A stretch of 40,555 nucleotides of DNA, from contig CAJKFC010000003.1 of assembly GCA_905199135.1 (NCBI GenBank), forward strand, positions 1 through 40,555. The letters are read 5' to 3'. Below, in pieces: positions 22,101-30,361 of this stretch. Made by a program: the position numbers and the translations under genes. Positions within the stretch are counted from its first letter, which is position 1, and each line of letters starts with the position of its first letter. The notes under the pieces were generated by a model. It made no database searches. It saw only the letters and a program-made list of their open reading frames with translations, and was not told the origin of the DNA. The stretch is from an uncultured Eubacteriales bacterium (lineage in GTDB: Bacteria > Bacillota > Clostridia > Oscillospirales > Butyricicoccaceae).

Positions 22101-25100
22101 ACTTCTACTACGCAAGACGCACAGATATCCCCTACACAGTCAAATATGTGGAAAAAGCCACAGGCAAATCCCTCATAGATGACAAGGTAGTGGAAAACAA
22201 CACTCTGGGCGACACAGTCAAGGAGTCGGCAGTCAAGATCGACGGTTATAAGGCTCTCGATCCCACAGAGCAGTCTCTCAAGATAGAGGCCGAGGGCAAT
22301 GTCATCACCTTCTACTATGAGAAGAGAAATGACCTTGAGTACACGGTCAGATACCTTGAAAAGGGCACAAATAAAGTCCTTGCCGACGAGGAAAAGAGAA
22401 CAGGCAAGACCTTCGGCGAGACCTATGAGGAGACAGCCAAGAACATAGACGGCTACGACCCCGAAAAGCAAACCGACACAATCACGGTAGACAAGGAAAG
22501 CGGAAATGTTCTGACATTCTACTACACCAAGAAGACAGACCTTTCCTACACCATAGAGTACTACTATGACAATGTGCTCGATACAGAAAAGACCGAGACG
22601 ATAGGCGGTCAGACCTTTGAGGCTCAGATAACTCAGGAGAATATCCAGGCCAATATCAACAAGAACGAGATCGACGGCTATGAGTTCAAGAGCACCTCCA
22701 AGCTGCCCATCACCATAACAACAGATAAGAATGTCATCAAGGTCTACTATGAGAAGCTCAAAAACCTCACTTACACCGTTGAGTATTACTACGACGGCGT
22801 AAAGAATGAGGAGGCAACAGAAACCTACACCGATCAGACCTTCGGCACAGTAATAAGAACTTATGAGGACAAGAAGGAAGACGGCTACAAGCTGGATAAG
22901 GCAGAGAATCTCCCGCTGAAAATAGGCACAAACGCCGCTGCCAATGTCATCAGAGTCTACTATGTCAAGGACAGCTTCGGTTACACTGTAAACTACTATA
23001 AGGACAGCGTAAGCGCAGCCAATAAGCTGGGCACAGAGAGCGGTCAGCCCAAGGTGTTCGGCACAGTCCTCACCTTCGGTCAGGTGGCAGACGATCTCAA
23101 TAACCAGAACTGGCTCAACGCCTACAAACCCACAGGCTATAAGGACGCAGAGAACATCGAGGGCGCATATCCCGTCATCTCCTTTGACGAGAGCCTCAAT
23201 GTCATAAATGTCGTCTACAAGAAGCTTGACAACCTCTCCTACACGGTAAATTATCTTGAAAAAGATACAGAAATCCCCGTGGCGGAAAGCAAGACGGTGG
23301 GCGGTCAGACCTATGGCGATGAAATCACCGAAAAAGCCATAGATGTGACAGGCTACAACAAAGTCGAGCCCACAAGCGCCGAAATCACAATAGATGTCGG
23401 TGAAAATGTCATCAACTTCTACTACACAAAGAAGAACGACCTCTCCTATACGGTCAACTATCTTGAGCAGGGCACAAATGAGAAGCTCCATGAATCCAAG
23501 GTAGTGAATAATCAGACCTTCAAGGCAGAAGTCACCGAAAACGCCGTTGATATCCCCGGCTACAACAAGGTAGAGCCTGCAAGCCAGACTATAACAATAT
23601 CCGCGGACAACAGCGAAAATGTCATCAACTTCTACTACACCAAGCGTACAGACCTCTCCTACACGGTAAACTACTATGAGGAAGGCACAACGATCAAGGT
23701 GGCAGATTCCAAGACAGTGGGCGGCCAGACAATGGGCGCAAGCGTCACGGAAAATGCAATAGATGTTGACGGCTACATCAAGGTCGAGCCCACAAGCAAG
23801 ACTATAACAATAGCCGCTTCGGGCAACGAGATCAACTTCTACTACACCAAGCGCACAGACCTCTCCTACACGGTAAATTATCTGGAGAAGGATACCGAAA
23901 AGGTTCTTGCAAAAGCCAAGGTAGTGAACAACCAGACCTTCAAGGCAGAAGTTACAGAAAGCGCCATCGACATAAATGGTTACACAGCTCTTGAGCCCAA
24001 GAGCCAGACAATCACAATAGCTGTCGAGGGCAATGTCATCAACTTCTACTACGAGAAGCGTCACGACCTTTCCTACACCGTTGAGTACTACTACGACGGC
24101 AAGATCGACAACAGCAAGACCGATGTCTTTAATGGTCAGACCTTTGAGGACAAGATAGAGAGCTACACCGACAAGAACATCGACGGTTACAGATTTGACC
24201 GCCACGAGAATGTGCCTCTCACAATAGGCACAGGCACAAACCTCATCAAGGTGTTCTATGTCAAGGACAGCTTTGAGTACACAGTCCGTTACATCGGCGA
24301 GGGAATGAGCGAACCCTTCGCAACCGAAAACGACAAGGCCGAGTTCGGAAGCACTATCCCCGTAAACGCCGAGGGCAGAACCGATGTACCGTCGGGTTAT
24401 CTGGCAGATGACTATACAATCGACAGACCCGGCGCAGCAGTCACATCGAACAAGGAAAACAATGTTGTCACGGTAACATACCGCAAGGCCGATGTGGGCT
24501 ACACGGTAGTGTACTATCAGATAACAGATAAGGGCGATGTAAACATCGGCTCAGAGGACGGCAAGGTCAAGTATCTCGACACCATCACCGAAAACGAGAT
24601 AGCCAAGGATCTGGGCAATAACTGGAAGAACGCCAAGTGCCCCACAGGCTATAAGCTCCATTCGGTAGACGGTATCGGTCAGGTTGCAGACGATGTCGGT
24701 ACGACATATACAATCAATGTCTACTACGAAGTGCGCAGCGACCTCAAGTACACAGTTGAGTACCGCGAGAATACAGCCGACGGCGCAAAGCTTCTCTCCG
24801 ATAAGGTCGTAGAGAACAGAACCTTCGGCGAGACCTACACCGAAAGCGCAGCGGTCATCACAGGCTACAATGCCGACGCAAATGAAAAGAGCGTCACGAT
24901 GACCATGGGCGAAAACAAGATAGTATTTATCTACACCAAGAAGACAGATCTTGAGTACACTGTAAAATATGTGGAAAAAGACACAGGAACAGAGCTGATA
25001 GATGCCAAGACCGAGACAGGCAAGACCTTCGGCGAAACCTACACCGAGACCTATGTCGACATTCCCGGCTATGTGGTTGACAGCGAAGTTAAGAGCATAA

Positions 25101-27841
25101 CTCTCGATAAGGAAACAGGCAACGAGCTGGTGTTTGTATACTCCAAGCGCACAGACCTCTCCTACACCGTCGAGTATTACTATGACGGAGTAAAGGATGA
25201 AACAGCCACAGAGGTTTACAACAACCAGACACTGGGCGATGAAATCAGCACCTATGCCGACAAGGCAAAGCCCGGCTACAAGGTCGATAAGACAGAGAAT
25301 CTGCCCCTTACCATAGGCGCAGACGCCGCAGCCAATGTCATCAAGATATTCTACGGCAGAAAGGCCGGCGAGCTGACCATCAACAAGACGGTAAGCAATA
25401 TTGCAGATCTGCCCGAAGGACGCGCCTTCTACTTCAGAGTTACAAGCTCTAACGGCTACGAGAATTATGTAAGCACATCTGTCACAGCCGGCGATAACGG
25501 CAGCTACCTGCCGCCCATCGCCATAGACGGTCTCGAGTGGGGCGATTACAAGGTCACCGAGGTCATCGAGGAAAACGGCAGATACACCGAAGACCTGACA
25601 CACTTTGACTACACGGTCATCTACCAGGCAGACGGAACCGTCTATGTGGGCGGCGCCGACTACCAGACCGAGGTGCTCGTACAGAATGTCCTCAGAGAGA
25701 GCCAGTCTCTCACCATAGGCAAGACAGTTTCCGGCAAGGCCGATGAAAACGCACTCTATGGCTTCGAGCTCTATCTCTCCCATATGAGACACATCGATGT
25801 CTCCGATGAGGAATTCGAAGAGATCAAGAACAATTACGACGGAACAAAGACAACCCTTGAAGAGGCTAAGACAGCTCTCGCAGAGGCTCAGGCGGCTTAC
25901 GATGAGGCAAGATCTCAGCTGACAGCTGCCGAAGAAGCTCTCGAGAGCGCAAAGGCTCCGATAACCGAGGCAGAAAAGGCTTTGGCAGAGGCCGAGAATG
26001 TTCTCGCAGAGGCTCAGAAAGCCTATGACGAGGCAAAGGCGGCTTACGACGAGGCATTGGCAGGCACAGAGACCGAAGTGGCAGAGCCCGAAAAGGTCGA
26101 AGAGCCTGAAGCTCCCGTAGAGCCTGCAAAACCCGAAGAACCCGCAAAGCCCGAAGAGCCCGTAGCTCCCATGGTTCCCGCGGAGGTATCCGAGCCTGTG
26201 GCTCCCTCTGAGGACGCCACCGACGAGGAAAAAGCCCAGTATGAGGCCGACCTGGCCGCATACGAGCAGTATCTCGCCGAAATGGAGATATACGAGAGCG
26301 AACTCGAGCAGTACGAGTCCGATATGGCTCAGTATGAGGCCGATATGGCTGCATACGAAGAGGCCATGGCAAAGTACAGCGAGGATATGGCGGCATATGA
26401 AGAGGCCGTGAAGGTCTATGAGACCGAAATGGCAGAGTATGAGCCCCTCAAGGCCGCATACGACGAGTATCTCGCCGCAAAGGCCGAGTACGACAAGTAC
26501 ATGGCATACATGGAGTCTCTCCCTGAGCTTGAGGCAAAACTCAAGGAAGCCGAGGAAGATCTGAACAAGGCAACAGAGACGAGAGACAGCGCAAAGGCAG
26601 CCCTCGAGGCAGTAAACGCCGACGAGGAAGTTGCAGCGGCGATAGCCGAGGCAGAGGCAGCTCTCGAAGCTGTAAAGGCCGATGAAGAGTACATGAACGC
26701 CCTCGCCGATGCCGAGACTGTTCTCAATGAGGCAAAGACGGCAGCCGAGACGGCCGAAACTGAATATGCCGAGGCCGAAAAGGCATACAACGATGTGCTG
26801 GCAATCACAGACCCCGAAAAGCGCACAGAGGAAGATGTAATAACGGTTGATAACGATAAGTTCACTCCGATAACTTCCGAAGGCGGCGTGGTCATAGGTT
26901 ACAGCTTCACCCTCAAGGCAGGCGAGACGATAACTCTCACAGATCTGCCTTTGGATACAGCATACGATATCCGCGAGGTAGACTCCAAGGGCGCTGTCGA
27001 GATAACGGCAAACGGCTCGGCAGTCTCCGAAAACGAGATGGTCTCCGGCAAGATCGATGTGGAAAACGGCACAGCGGTCACATTCAACAACACCTTCAAG
27101 ACGATAACCGTCGAGAAGAAGTATGTTGACGACATTTACAGCGGCGAAGTCACAATCGACATTTTCCGTGTAGACGGCGAGACAGAGACTCTCTACAAGA
27201 CCGTAACACTCAAGGGCAACTCCTCCGTGACTGTAACCGTCGGCAACGGCGAGTATAAGGCAGTCGAGAGAGAGATTCCCGACAACGAGGTCACATACTC
27301 CGAAAATGTAATCATAGACGACACAAATCTCTCGGGCACAATCATTGTCACCAACGACTATGACGAGCCTTATGTATCCCCCGATACATACAGCGTAACG
27401 GTGGAATATGTAGACGCCGACACAGGCGCTACGATAGCCAACACGAGAAGAAGCGGCGGCTATGAGTACGGCGAGCACTACGATGTGACAAGTCTCACAT
27501 CTATCGAGATACCCGGCTACACATGGGCGGGCATCGACGGAAGTGACACAGGCGTCATCAGAGGCGATGTGACGATAGTAGTTATGTACACCAAGGAAGA
27601 AGATATCACCGATCCCGAACCTCCGCTCATAGATCCCGAAGATCCCGAAGATCCCGACGGCGGCGAAGAGGATATCACCGATCCCGAGCCTCCGCTCGTA
27701 GATCCCGATATCCCCGATGAGAATATCGATAATCCCGATATTCCCAAGACAGGCGGTATGACGGGCGCAGGTTTCCTGATGGCAGGTCTTGCGGCTGTGG
27801 CACTGGGTACATCTCTCAAAAAGAAAAAGGGCGATAAGTAA
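19154..27841 (+). CDS. Giant IPKTG-anchored adhesin with vWA domain and MucBP-like repeats
   Basis: 2895 residues from ATG 19154 (AAAGGGG upstream). In order: signal peptide (about 1-32); von Willebrand A domain (about 90-350) with the MIDAS DESGS starting at Asp101, plus GGTNT and SDGDP; a CnaB-like domain (about 550-645); some 20 MucBP-like repeats of about 69 residues (647-2072), most starting LSYTVxYxE; a CnaB-like domain (about 2073-2186); another CnaB-like domain interrupted by a long coiled-coil arm (about 2215-2560); further beta domains and one more MucBP-like unit; an acidic DPEPP linker; and the sorting signal IPKTG (27740-27754) with a membrane helix and basic tail. It probably mediates binding to mucin or another host or bacterial surface. 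It is likely expressed with the upstream binding-protein gene. Confidence 0.93.
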   Translation: MKTKLKRAISFILALVTLMGAFPVSPALAVSEGLTPQSALYGKDGFIGNVSEDYQLEGGQILLTKKAEPTGVPNQYKITLSVKGKGAVSQTPGADIVLVLDESGSMGSSGIRALKTAATTFINTVLADGKTNRVSIVRFDTTANDATQWFGSENRQQAINSLPSYASGGTNTQMGLYKARKALESSNAANKFIVLMSDGDPTYNSPTSWSVDSFEGKWVQTGGIFIPDYSYTATQDDYNSERITFTYGDRSEGTGGDTTYRQSKGGGFSSEYTLTLNSAYAAIYEAGVFKNAADNNKIYTIAYNTDSTTQGYLNSMSSGSGYQYSTSSNLEEVFKQIGDKINENVSGGVTDPMGGMISFEGGNRVYYAGAVQDVGDYYVSNGSIQERDGTFTWGPSISETASTLTYIVELDVEKAGFAENSPYPTNGTTTIDYQVGTSSQKGQFNVPTVSGTYSRVFRIGYLVNENGDYLDENGSVTTKEYAVVVSEEEDVGNPNAGGRNQWRYGRSVDVLRPTEGLENYELKSLGTVEIANIDGVKDYIAEFKFCLKSQNVTIEKVDENGDPLTGAEFTVNGKVMTADKGASENSTDSFKVEIGKTYTVTESKVPAGHEGADKFTISINTSKHVLVNGEPIDGTVVKVNNTPRNDISYTVKYVDRKSGEEIADSKTVTDKIFGKTYTEYPVSVNGYIPEKESDTITLNKESGNELIFYYNPQTGLSYTVNYLEEGTDKPLAAAKNVDDKTFGESVTETAAEIPGYNLVSPTEQTIIIALEGNVINFYYKARTDLSYTVNYLEKGTNAVLETAKVAKNRTFGENYEETAKNITGYNYDAAKKSITINKETGNELIFYYTKRTDLSYTVKYLEQGTDKQLNEPKTVDNQTFGAEVTENAIDIDGYDKVEPTSQTITIDVTGNEITFYYTKRTNLSYTVNYYEEGTTVKVADSKTVGGQTFGETVNEKAVEVKGYTPVDPTEQSITIFTGENVINFYYARRTDIPYTVKYVEKATGKSLIDDKVVENNTLGDTVKESAVKIDGYKALDPTEQSLKIEAEGNVITFYYEKRNDLEYTVRYLEKGTNKVLADEEKRTGKTFGETYEETAKNIDGYDPEKQTDTITVDKESGNVLTFYYTKKTDLSYTIEYYYDNVLDTEKTETIGGQTFEAQITQENIQANINKNEIDGYEFKSTSKLPITITTDKNVIKVYYEKLKNLTYTVEYYYDGVKNEEATETYTDQTFGTVIRTYEDKKEDGYKLDKAENLPLKIGTNAAANVIRVYYVKDSFGYTVNYYKDSVSAANKLGTESGQPKVFGTVLTFGQVADDLNNQNWLNAYKPTGYKDAENIEGAYPVISFDESLNVINVVYKKLDNLSYTVNYLEKDTEIPVAESKTVGGQTYGDEITEKAIDVTGYNKVEPTSAEITIDVGENVINFYYTKKNDLSYTVNYLEQGTNEKLHESKVVNNQTFKAEVTENAVDIPGYNKVEPASQTITISADNSENVINFYYTKRTDLSYTVNYYEEGTTIKVADSKTVGGQTMGASVTENAIDVDGYIKVEPTSKTITIAASGNEINFYYTKRTDLSYTVNYLEKDTEKVLAKAKVVNNQTFKAEVTESAIDINGYTALEPKSQTITIAVEGNVINFYYEKRHDLSYTVEYYYDGKIDNSKTDVFNGQTFEDKIESYTDKNIDGYRFDRHENVPLTIGTGTNLIKVFYVKDSFEYTVRYIGEGMSEPFATENDKAEFGSTIPVNAEGRTDVPSGYLADDYTIDRPGAAVTSNKENNVVTVTYRKADVGYTVVYYQITDKGDVNIGSEDGKVKYLDTITENEIAKDLGNNWKNAKCPTGYKLHSVDGIGQVADDVGTTYTINVYYEVRSDLKYTVEYRENTADGAKLLSDKVVENRTFGETYTESAAVITGYNADANEKSVTMTMGENKIVFIYTKKTDLEYTVKYVEKDTGTELIDAKTETGKTFGETYTETYVDIPGYVVDSEVKSITLDKETGNELVFVYSKRTDLSYTVEYYYDGVKDETATEVYNNQTLGDEISTYADKAKPGYKVDKTENLPLTIGADAAANVIKIFYGRKAGELTINKTVSNIADLPEGRAFYFRVTSSNGYENYVSTSVTAGDNGSYLPPIAIDGLEWGDYKVTEVIEENGRYTEDLTHFDYTVIYQADGTVYVGGADYQTEVLVQNVLRESQSLTIGKTVSGKADENALYGFELYLSHMRHIDVSDEEFEEIKNNYDGTKTTLEEAKTALAEAQAAYDEARSQLTAAEEALESAKAPITEAEKALAEAENVLAEAQKAYDEAKAAYDEALAGTETEVAEPEKVEEPEAPVEPAKPEEPAKPEEPVAPMVPAEVSEPVAPSEDATDEEKAQYEADLAAYEQYLAEMEIYESELEQYESDMAQYEADMAAYEEAMAKYSEDMAAYEEAVKVYETEMAEYEPLKAAYDEYLAAKAEYDKYMAYMESLPELEAKLKEAEEDLNKATETRDSAKAALEAVNADEEVAAAIAEAEAALEAVKADEEYMNALADAETVLNEAKTAAETAETEYAEAEKAYNDVLAITDPEKRTEEDVITVDNDKFTPITSEGGVVIGYSFTLKAGETITLTDLPLDTAYDIREVDSKGAVEITANGSAVSENEMVSGKIDVENGTAVTFNNTFKTITVEKKYVDDIYSGEVTIDIFRVDGETETLYKTVTLKGNSSVTVTVGNGEYKAVEREIPDNEVTYSENVIIDDTNLSGTIIVTNDYDEPYVSPDTYSVTVEYVDADTGATIANTRRSGGYEYGEHYDVTSLTSIEIPGYTWAGIDGSDTGVIRGDVTIVVMYTKEEDITDPEPPLIDPEDPEDPDGGEEDITDPEPPLVDPDIPDENIDNPDIPKTGGMTGAGFLMAGLAAVALGTSLKKKKGDK
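21092..25370 (+). repeat. About 20 tandem MucBP-like repeats
   Basis: Twenty units average about 70 codons. Most open with (L/I)SYTVxY and contain (T/K)FG, GY and a closing NxIxFYYxKRTD. Units 8-10, 15-17 and 20 are longer or diverged variants. DNA identity between neighbouring copies is high in places, so unequal recombination is likely and assembly of this stretch deserves care. Confidence 0.88.
25796..26840 (+). repeat. Coiled-coil arm with Ala/Glu heptads and Tyr-heptad section
   Basis: This segment encodes Ala- and Glu-rich heptads (EAKTALAEAQAAYDEAR), then a proline hinge (AEPEKVEEPEAPVEPAKPEE, about 26080-26215), then a run in which Tyr recurs every seven residues (YESDMAQ, YEADMAA, YEEAMAK and similar), then more heptads. 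It resembles an antiparallel helical hairpin. Confidence 0.75.
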
Positions 27842-27850
27842 CCCTTAAAT

Positions 27851-27885
27851 AAAAAAACGAGGCTTTTTAAAGCCTCGTTTTTTTG
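27851..27885 (+). terminator. Terminator of the adhesin gene
   Basis: A perfect 14-bp stem, AAAAAAACGAGGCT/AGCCTCGTTTTTTT, with a 6-nt loop. Confidence 0.92.
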
Positions 27886-27916
27886 TTCTTCGGGCGGCAT
27901 TTTCCGTTCGGGCAAA

Positions 27917-27947
27917 AAAATAAAAGGCCCTTTGAGCCTTTTATTTT
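27917..27947 (-). terminator. Terminator of the MntR-like gene
   Basis: A 12-bp stem, AAAATAAAAGGC/GCCTTTTATTTT, with a 7-nt loop lies just after the minus-strand stop codon. Confidence 0.85.
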
Positions 27948-28317
27948 AAAATACATTCTTTTCGCAAAATGACTTGATCTTTTCAAAACTCTCGTCGGAG
28001 AGATCGTGCTCTATTCGGCAGGCGTCGTTTTTGGCTGTCTCTTCCGAAATGCCGAGGGCGATGAAAAACCTTGTGAGAAGCTCGTGTCTTTCGTACATTC
28101 TCTCGGCTATCTCAAGACCTGAGGGGGTGAGAGTTATATATCCGTTCTCATCTATGACAATGTAATCGTTTTCGCGAAACTGCTTCATGGCTATGCTTAC
28201 GCTGGCTTTGGTAAATCCTAAATAGTTTGCAATATCCACAGAGCGCACCTGCCCAAGCTCGTTTTTCAGAATGTGTATGCTTTCCAGATAGTTCTCGGCA
28301 GATTCCAGTATCTTCAC
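27946..28317 (-). CDS. DtxR/MntR-family metal-dependent transcriptional repressor
   Basis: 123 residues starting at GTG after GGAGGTG. The N-terminal winged helix (RSVDIANYLGFTKASVSIAMKQFRENDYIVIDENGYITLTPSG) is followed by the dimerisation/metal-binding domain with ERHELL and CRIEHDLSDESF. His, Glu and Cys at these places are typical metal ligands. It lacks the C-terminal SH3-like domain of DtxR, as MntR does, and is somewhat short. It would repress metal uptake genes when Mn or Fe is plentiful; no transporter is adjacent. A palindrome over its own promoter suggests autoregulation. Mn versus Fe specificity cannot be decided. Confidence 0.9.
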   Translation of the reverse strand: MKILESAENYLESIHILKNELGQVRSVDIANYLGFTKASVSIAMKQFRENDYIVIDENGYITLTPSGLEIAERMYERHELLTRFFIALGISEETAKNDACRIEHDLSDESFEKIKSFCEKNVF

Positions 28318-28339
28318 AAAAGCACCTCCTTTGACAAAA

Positions 28340-28384
28340 ATACTCTATATTATATAGTATAATTAAAAAACGCCGCAAAGTCAA
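28340..28384 (-). promoter_or_regulatory. Promoter and operator-like palindrome of the MntR-like gene
   Basis: On the minus strand TTGACT (28384-28379), a 17-bp spacer and TATACT (28361-28356). A near-perfect 21-bp palindrome ATACT-N-TATA-T-TATA-N-AGTAT (28340-28360) covers the -10 region and start site, the place expected for autorepression. Confidence 0.65.
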
Positions 28385-28406
28385 GCCAAAAGGGGCTCCA
28401 AAGCGT

Positions 28407-28435
28407 TTGCATTTTGGGCAAAAAGGTGATAAAAT
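28407..28435 (+). promoter_or_regulatory. Promoter of the amidase-GNAT gene
   Basis: TTGCAT (28407-28412), a 17-bp spacer and TAAAAT (28430-28435). Confidence 0.55.
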
Positions 28436-28465
28436 TATAGAAAAAAGAAATTACGGAGGCGCGAT

Positions 28466-30352
28466 ATGTACAGTCCCTTTGAAAAAACAATAAAAGAACT
28501 GGCGAGAGATCTGAGAGAGGGCAAGGTGACGGCAAAAGAGCTGACCATGGCCTATCTTGACAGAATCGCCCGCTTTGACGGAGCTTTGAACAGCGTCCTT
28601 GAGATAAATCCCGACGCCTTGTTCGCCGCCGAAAAATGCGATGTAATGCTGAACGAGGGCACCGACGAGGGTCTGCTCATGGGCATACCGATACTGATAA
28701 AGGACAACATAGACACAGGGGACAAGATGCACACAAGCGCGGGCTCGCTGGCTTTAAAGGACAATTTCGCCCCGTCGGATTCGGGTGTTGCCGACATGCT
28801 GCGCCACAGCGGAGCGATAATTCTGGGCAAGACTAACATGACCGAGTTTGCCAACTTCATGACCGACGGAATGCCCTCGGGCTATTCCTCAAGGGGCGGA
28901 CAGGTTATAAATCCCTATATAAGAGAGCTCACCCCCTCGGGCAGCTCGTCGGGGTCGGGAGTGGCAGCCGCCTGCTCTTTTGCCGCCGCCTGCATAGGCA
29001 CCGAGACCAACGGCTCTATAATCTCGCCCTCTAAAAACAACTGCATAGTCGGCATAAAGCCGACGGTAGGCCTTGTGTCGAGAAGGGGAATAATTCCCAT
29101 ATCCCATACACAGGACACGGCAGGCCCCATGGCAAGGTGCGTCGAGGACGCCGCAATACTGCTGACCGCCATAGCGGGCATGGACCACGAGGGAGAGGAG
29201 TCCACCCTCACAATCCCCGAAAGCAGCATGGAGGTAAATTATCTCGACTATGTAAAGATGTCCGCCGAGGGCATGAGAATAGGCTACATAGAGCGCGAAA
29301 ACATGACCGAGACCGAAAAAGAGAGCCTTAAAATCGCAATAGACGCCCTCACAGAGGCAGGCTGCACCATGGTAAAGGTGGACACAGGCTTTAAGAGCAA
29401 CCCCGTGCACAACAAGGCGGTAATGCTCCACGAGTTCAAATCGGGCATAAACGCCTATCTCTCCAAGGCGGGCTGTGAAATGAAAACCCTTGCCGACATA
29501 ATCGAGTACAACAGAAATCACTCTAAAGAGTGTCTCAAATACGGACAGACCCTCCTTGAAGGCTCGGAAAATCTCTCGGGCAGACTCAAGGAGAGGGAAT
29601 ATCTTTCCGCCCTTTTGGATAATATGGTATCGGCAGGGAGCGCAATAGACAGGGTCATCGAGGAGAACGATCTCGATCTCTTTATTCAGACCCACTACGA
29701 TTCGATACACGCCGTGTCGGGCTATCCCTGCATAACCGTGCCCACAGGTCTGCCCGACCGCAGGAGCGGAAAGAGCGTCTTTTTCATAGGCAAAAAATGG
29801 AGCGAGGGTCAGCTCATAAGGGCTGCCGCCGCCTTTGAAAAGCACAGCGGCAAGAGACAGCCCCCCGTTCTTTATTCTTTTGAAAAGGCCGAAATGAGCG
29901 ATTTTGACGACATTTGGAGAGTGTTCGAGCAGAATATAAAGGGCGGAGACAACGACTGGGACGAGAGCTATCCCACAAAGGAGCTGGTAATGCACGACCT
30001 TGAAAAGGGATATGTCCATATCCTCAAGGCCGAGGACGGCTCTGTAATTTCGGCCATAACGATAAATCCCGAAGAGGGCTTTGAAAACGAGGCCTTCTCC
30101 TGGTCGAAGGGAAAGAGCGCAGGCCTTTCTAGGCTCTGCATCGACTATGCTCAAAAGGGCAGAGGTCTCGGCGTATACATGCTGGAAAAATGCTGTGAGA
30201 CCGCCAGGGAAAACGGTTTTGAATATGTAAGGCTGTGGGCGTCAAAGACCAACCCAAAAGCCATGAGACTCTATGACAAGTCCTGCTGGAAATGCACGGG
30301 CGAGGCCAATATTTACGACACCGATTTCAAGGCCTTTGAGAGAAAGCTTTAA
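28466..30352 (+). CDS. Amidase-signature enzyme fused to a GNAT acetyltransferase domain
   Basis: 628 residues. Residues 1-465 form an amidase-signature hydrolase with the Ser-cisSer-Lys triad: Lys79 in ILIKDNID, the Ser in GSSSGSG (159-165) and nucleophile Ser184 in GTETNGSI. The substrate is unknown; relatives hydrolyse amides or transfer ammonia in Glu-tRNA amidation, but no gatB or gatC is adjacent. Residues about 470-628 form a GNAT domain with the acetyl-CoA loop QKGRGLGVYMLE and the closing NPKAMRLYDKSCW. One uninterrupted frame joins the two. ATG 28466 has GGAGG upstream. murI follows after nine bases, so both are probably cotranscribed, which hints at cell-wall or amino-acid metabolism. 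Confidence 0.9.
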   Translation: MYSPFEKTIKELARDLREGKVTAKELTMAYLDRIARFDGALNSVLEINPDALFAAEKCDVMLNEGTDEGLLMGIPILIKDNIDTGDKMHTSAGSLALKDNFAPSDSGVADMLRHSGAIILGKTNMTEFANFMTDGMPSGYSSRGGQVINPYIRELTPSGSSSGSGVAAACSFAAACIGTETNGSIISPSKNNCIVGIKPTVGLVSRRGIIPISHTQDTAGPMARCVEDAAILLTAIAGMDHEGEESTLTIPESSMEVNYLDYVKMSAEGMRIGYIERENMTETEKESLKIAIDALTEAGCTMVKVDTGFKSNPVHNKAVMLHEFKSGINAYLSKAGCEMKTLADIIEYNRNHSKECLKYGQTLLEGSENLSGRLKEREYLSALLDNMVSAGSAIDRVIEENDLDLFIQTHYDSIHAVSGYPCITVPTGLPDRRSGKSVFFIGKKWSEGQLIRAAAAFEKHSGKRQPPVLYSFEKAEMSDFDDIWRVFEQNIKGGDNDWDESYPTKELVMHDLEKGYVHILKAEDGSVISAITINPEEGFENEAFSWSKGKSAGLSRLCIDYAQKGRGLGVYMLEKCCETARENGFEYVRLWASKTNPKAMRLYDKSCWKCTGEANIYDTDFKAFERKL

Positions 30353-30361
30353 GGAGGACAT

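Noticed and set aside
20726..24205. A 1159-codon open frame on the minus strand
   Set aside because: It lies antisense to the MucBP repeats of the adhesin. Repeated codon bias removes stops from the opposite strand; the translation has no domains and no ribosome binding site.
24551..27478. A 975-codon open frame on the minus strand
   Set aside because: Also an antisense shadow of the adhesin, Cys- and Leu-rich with no family resemblance.
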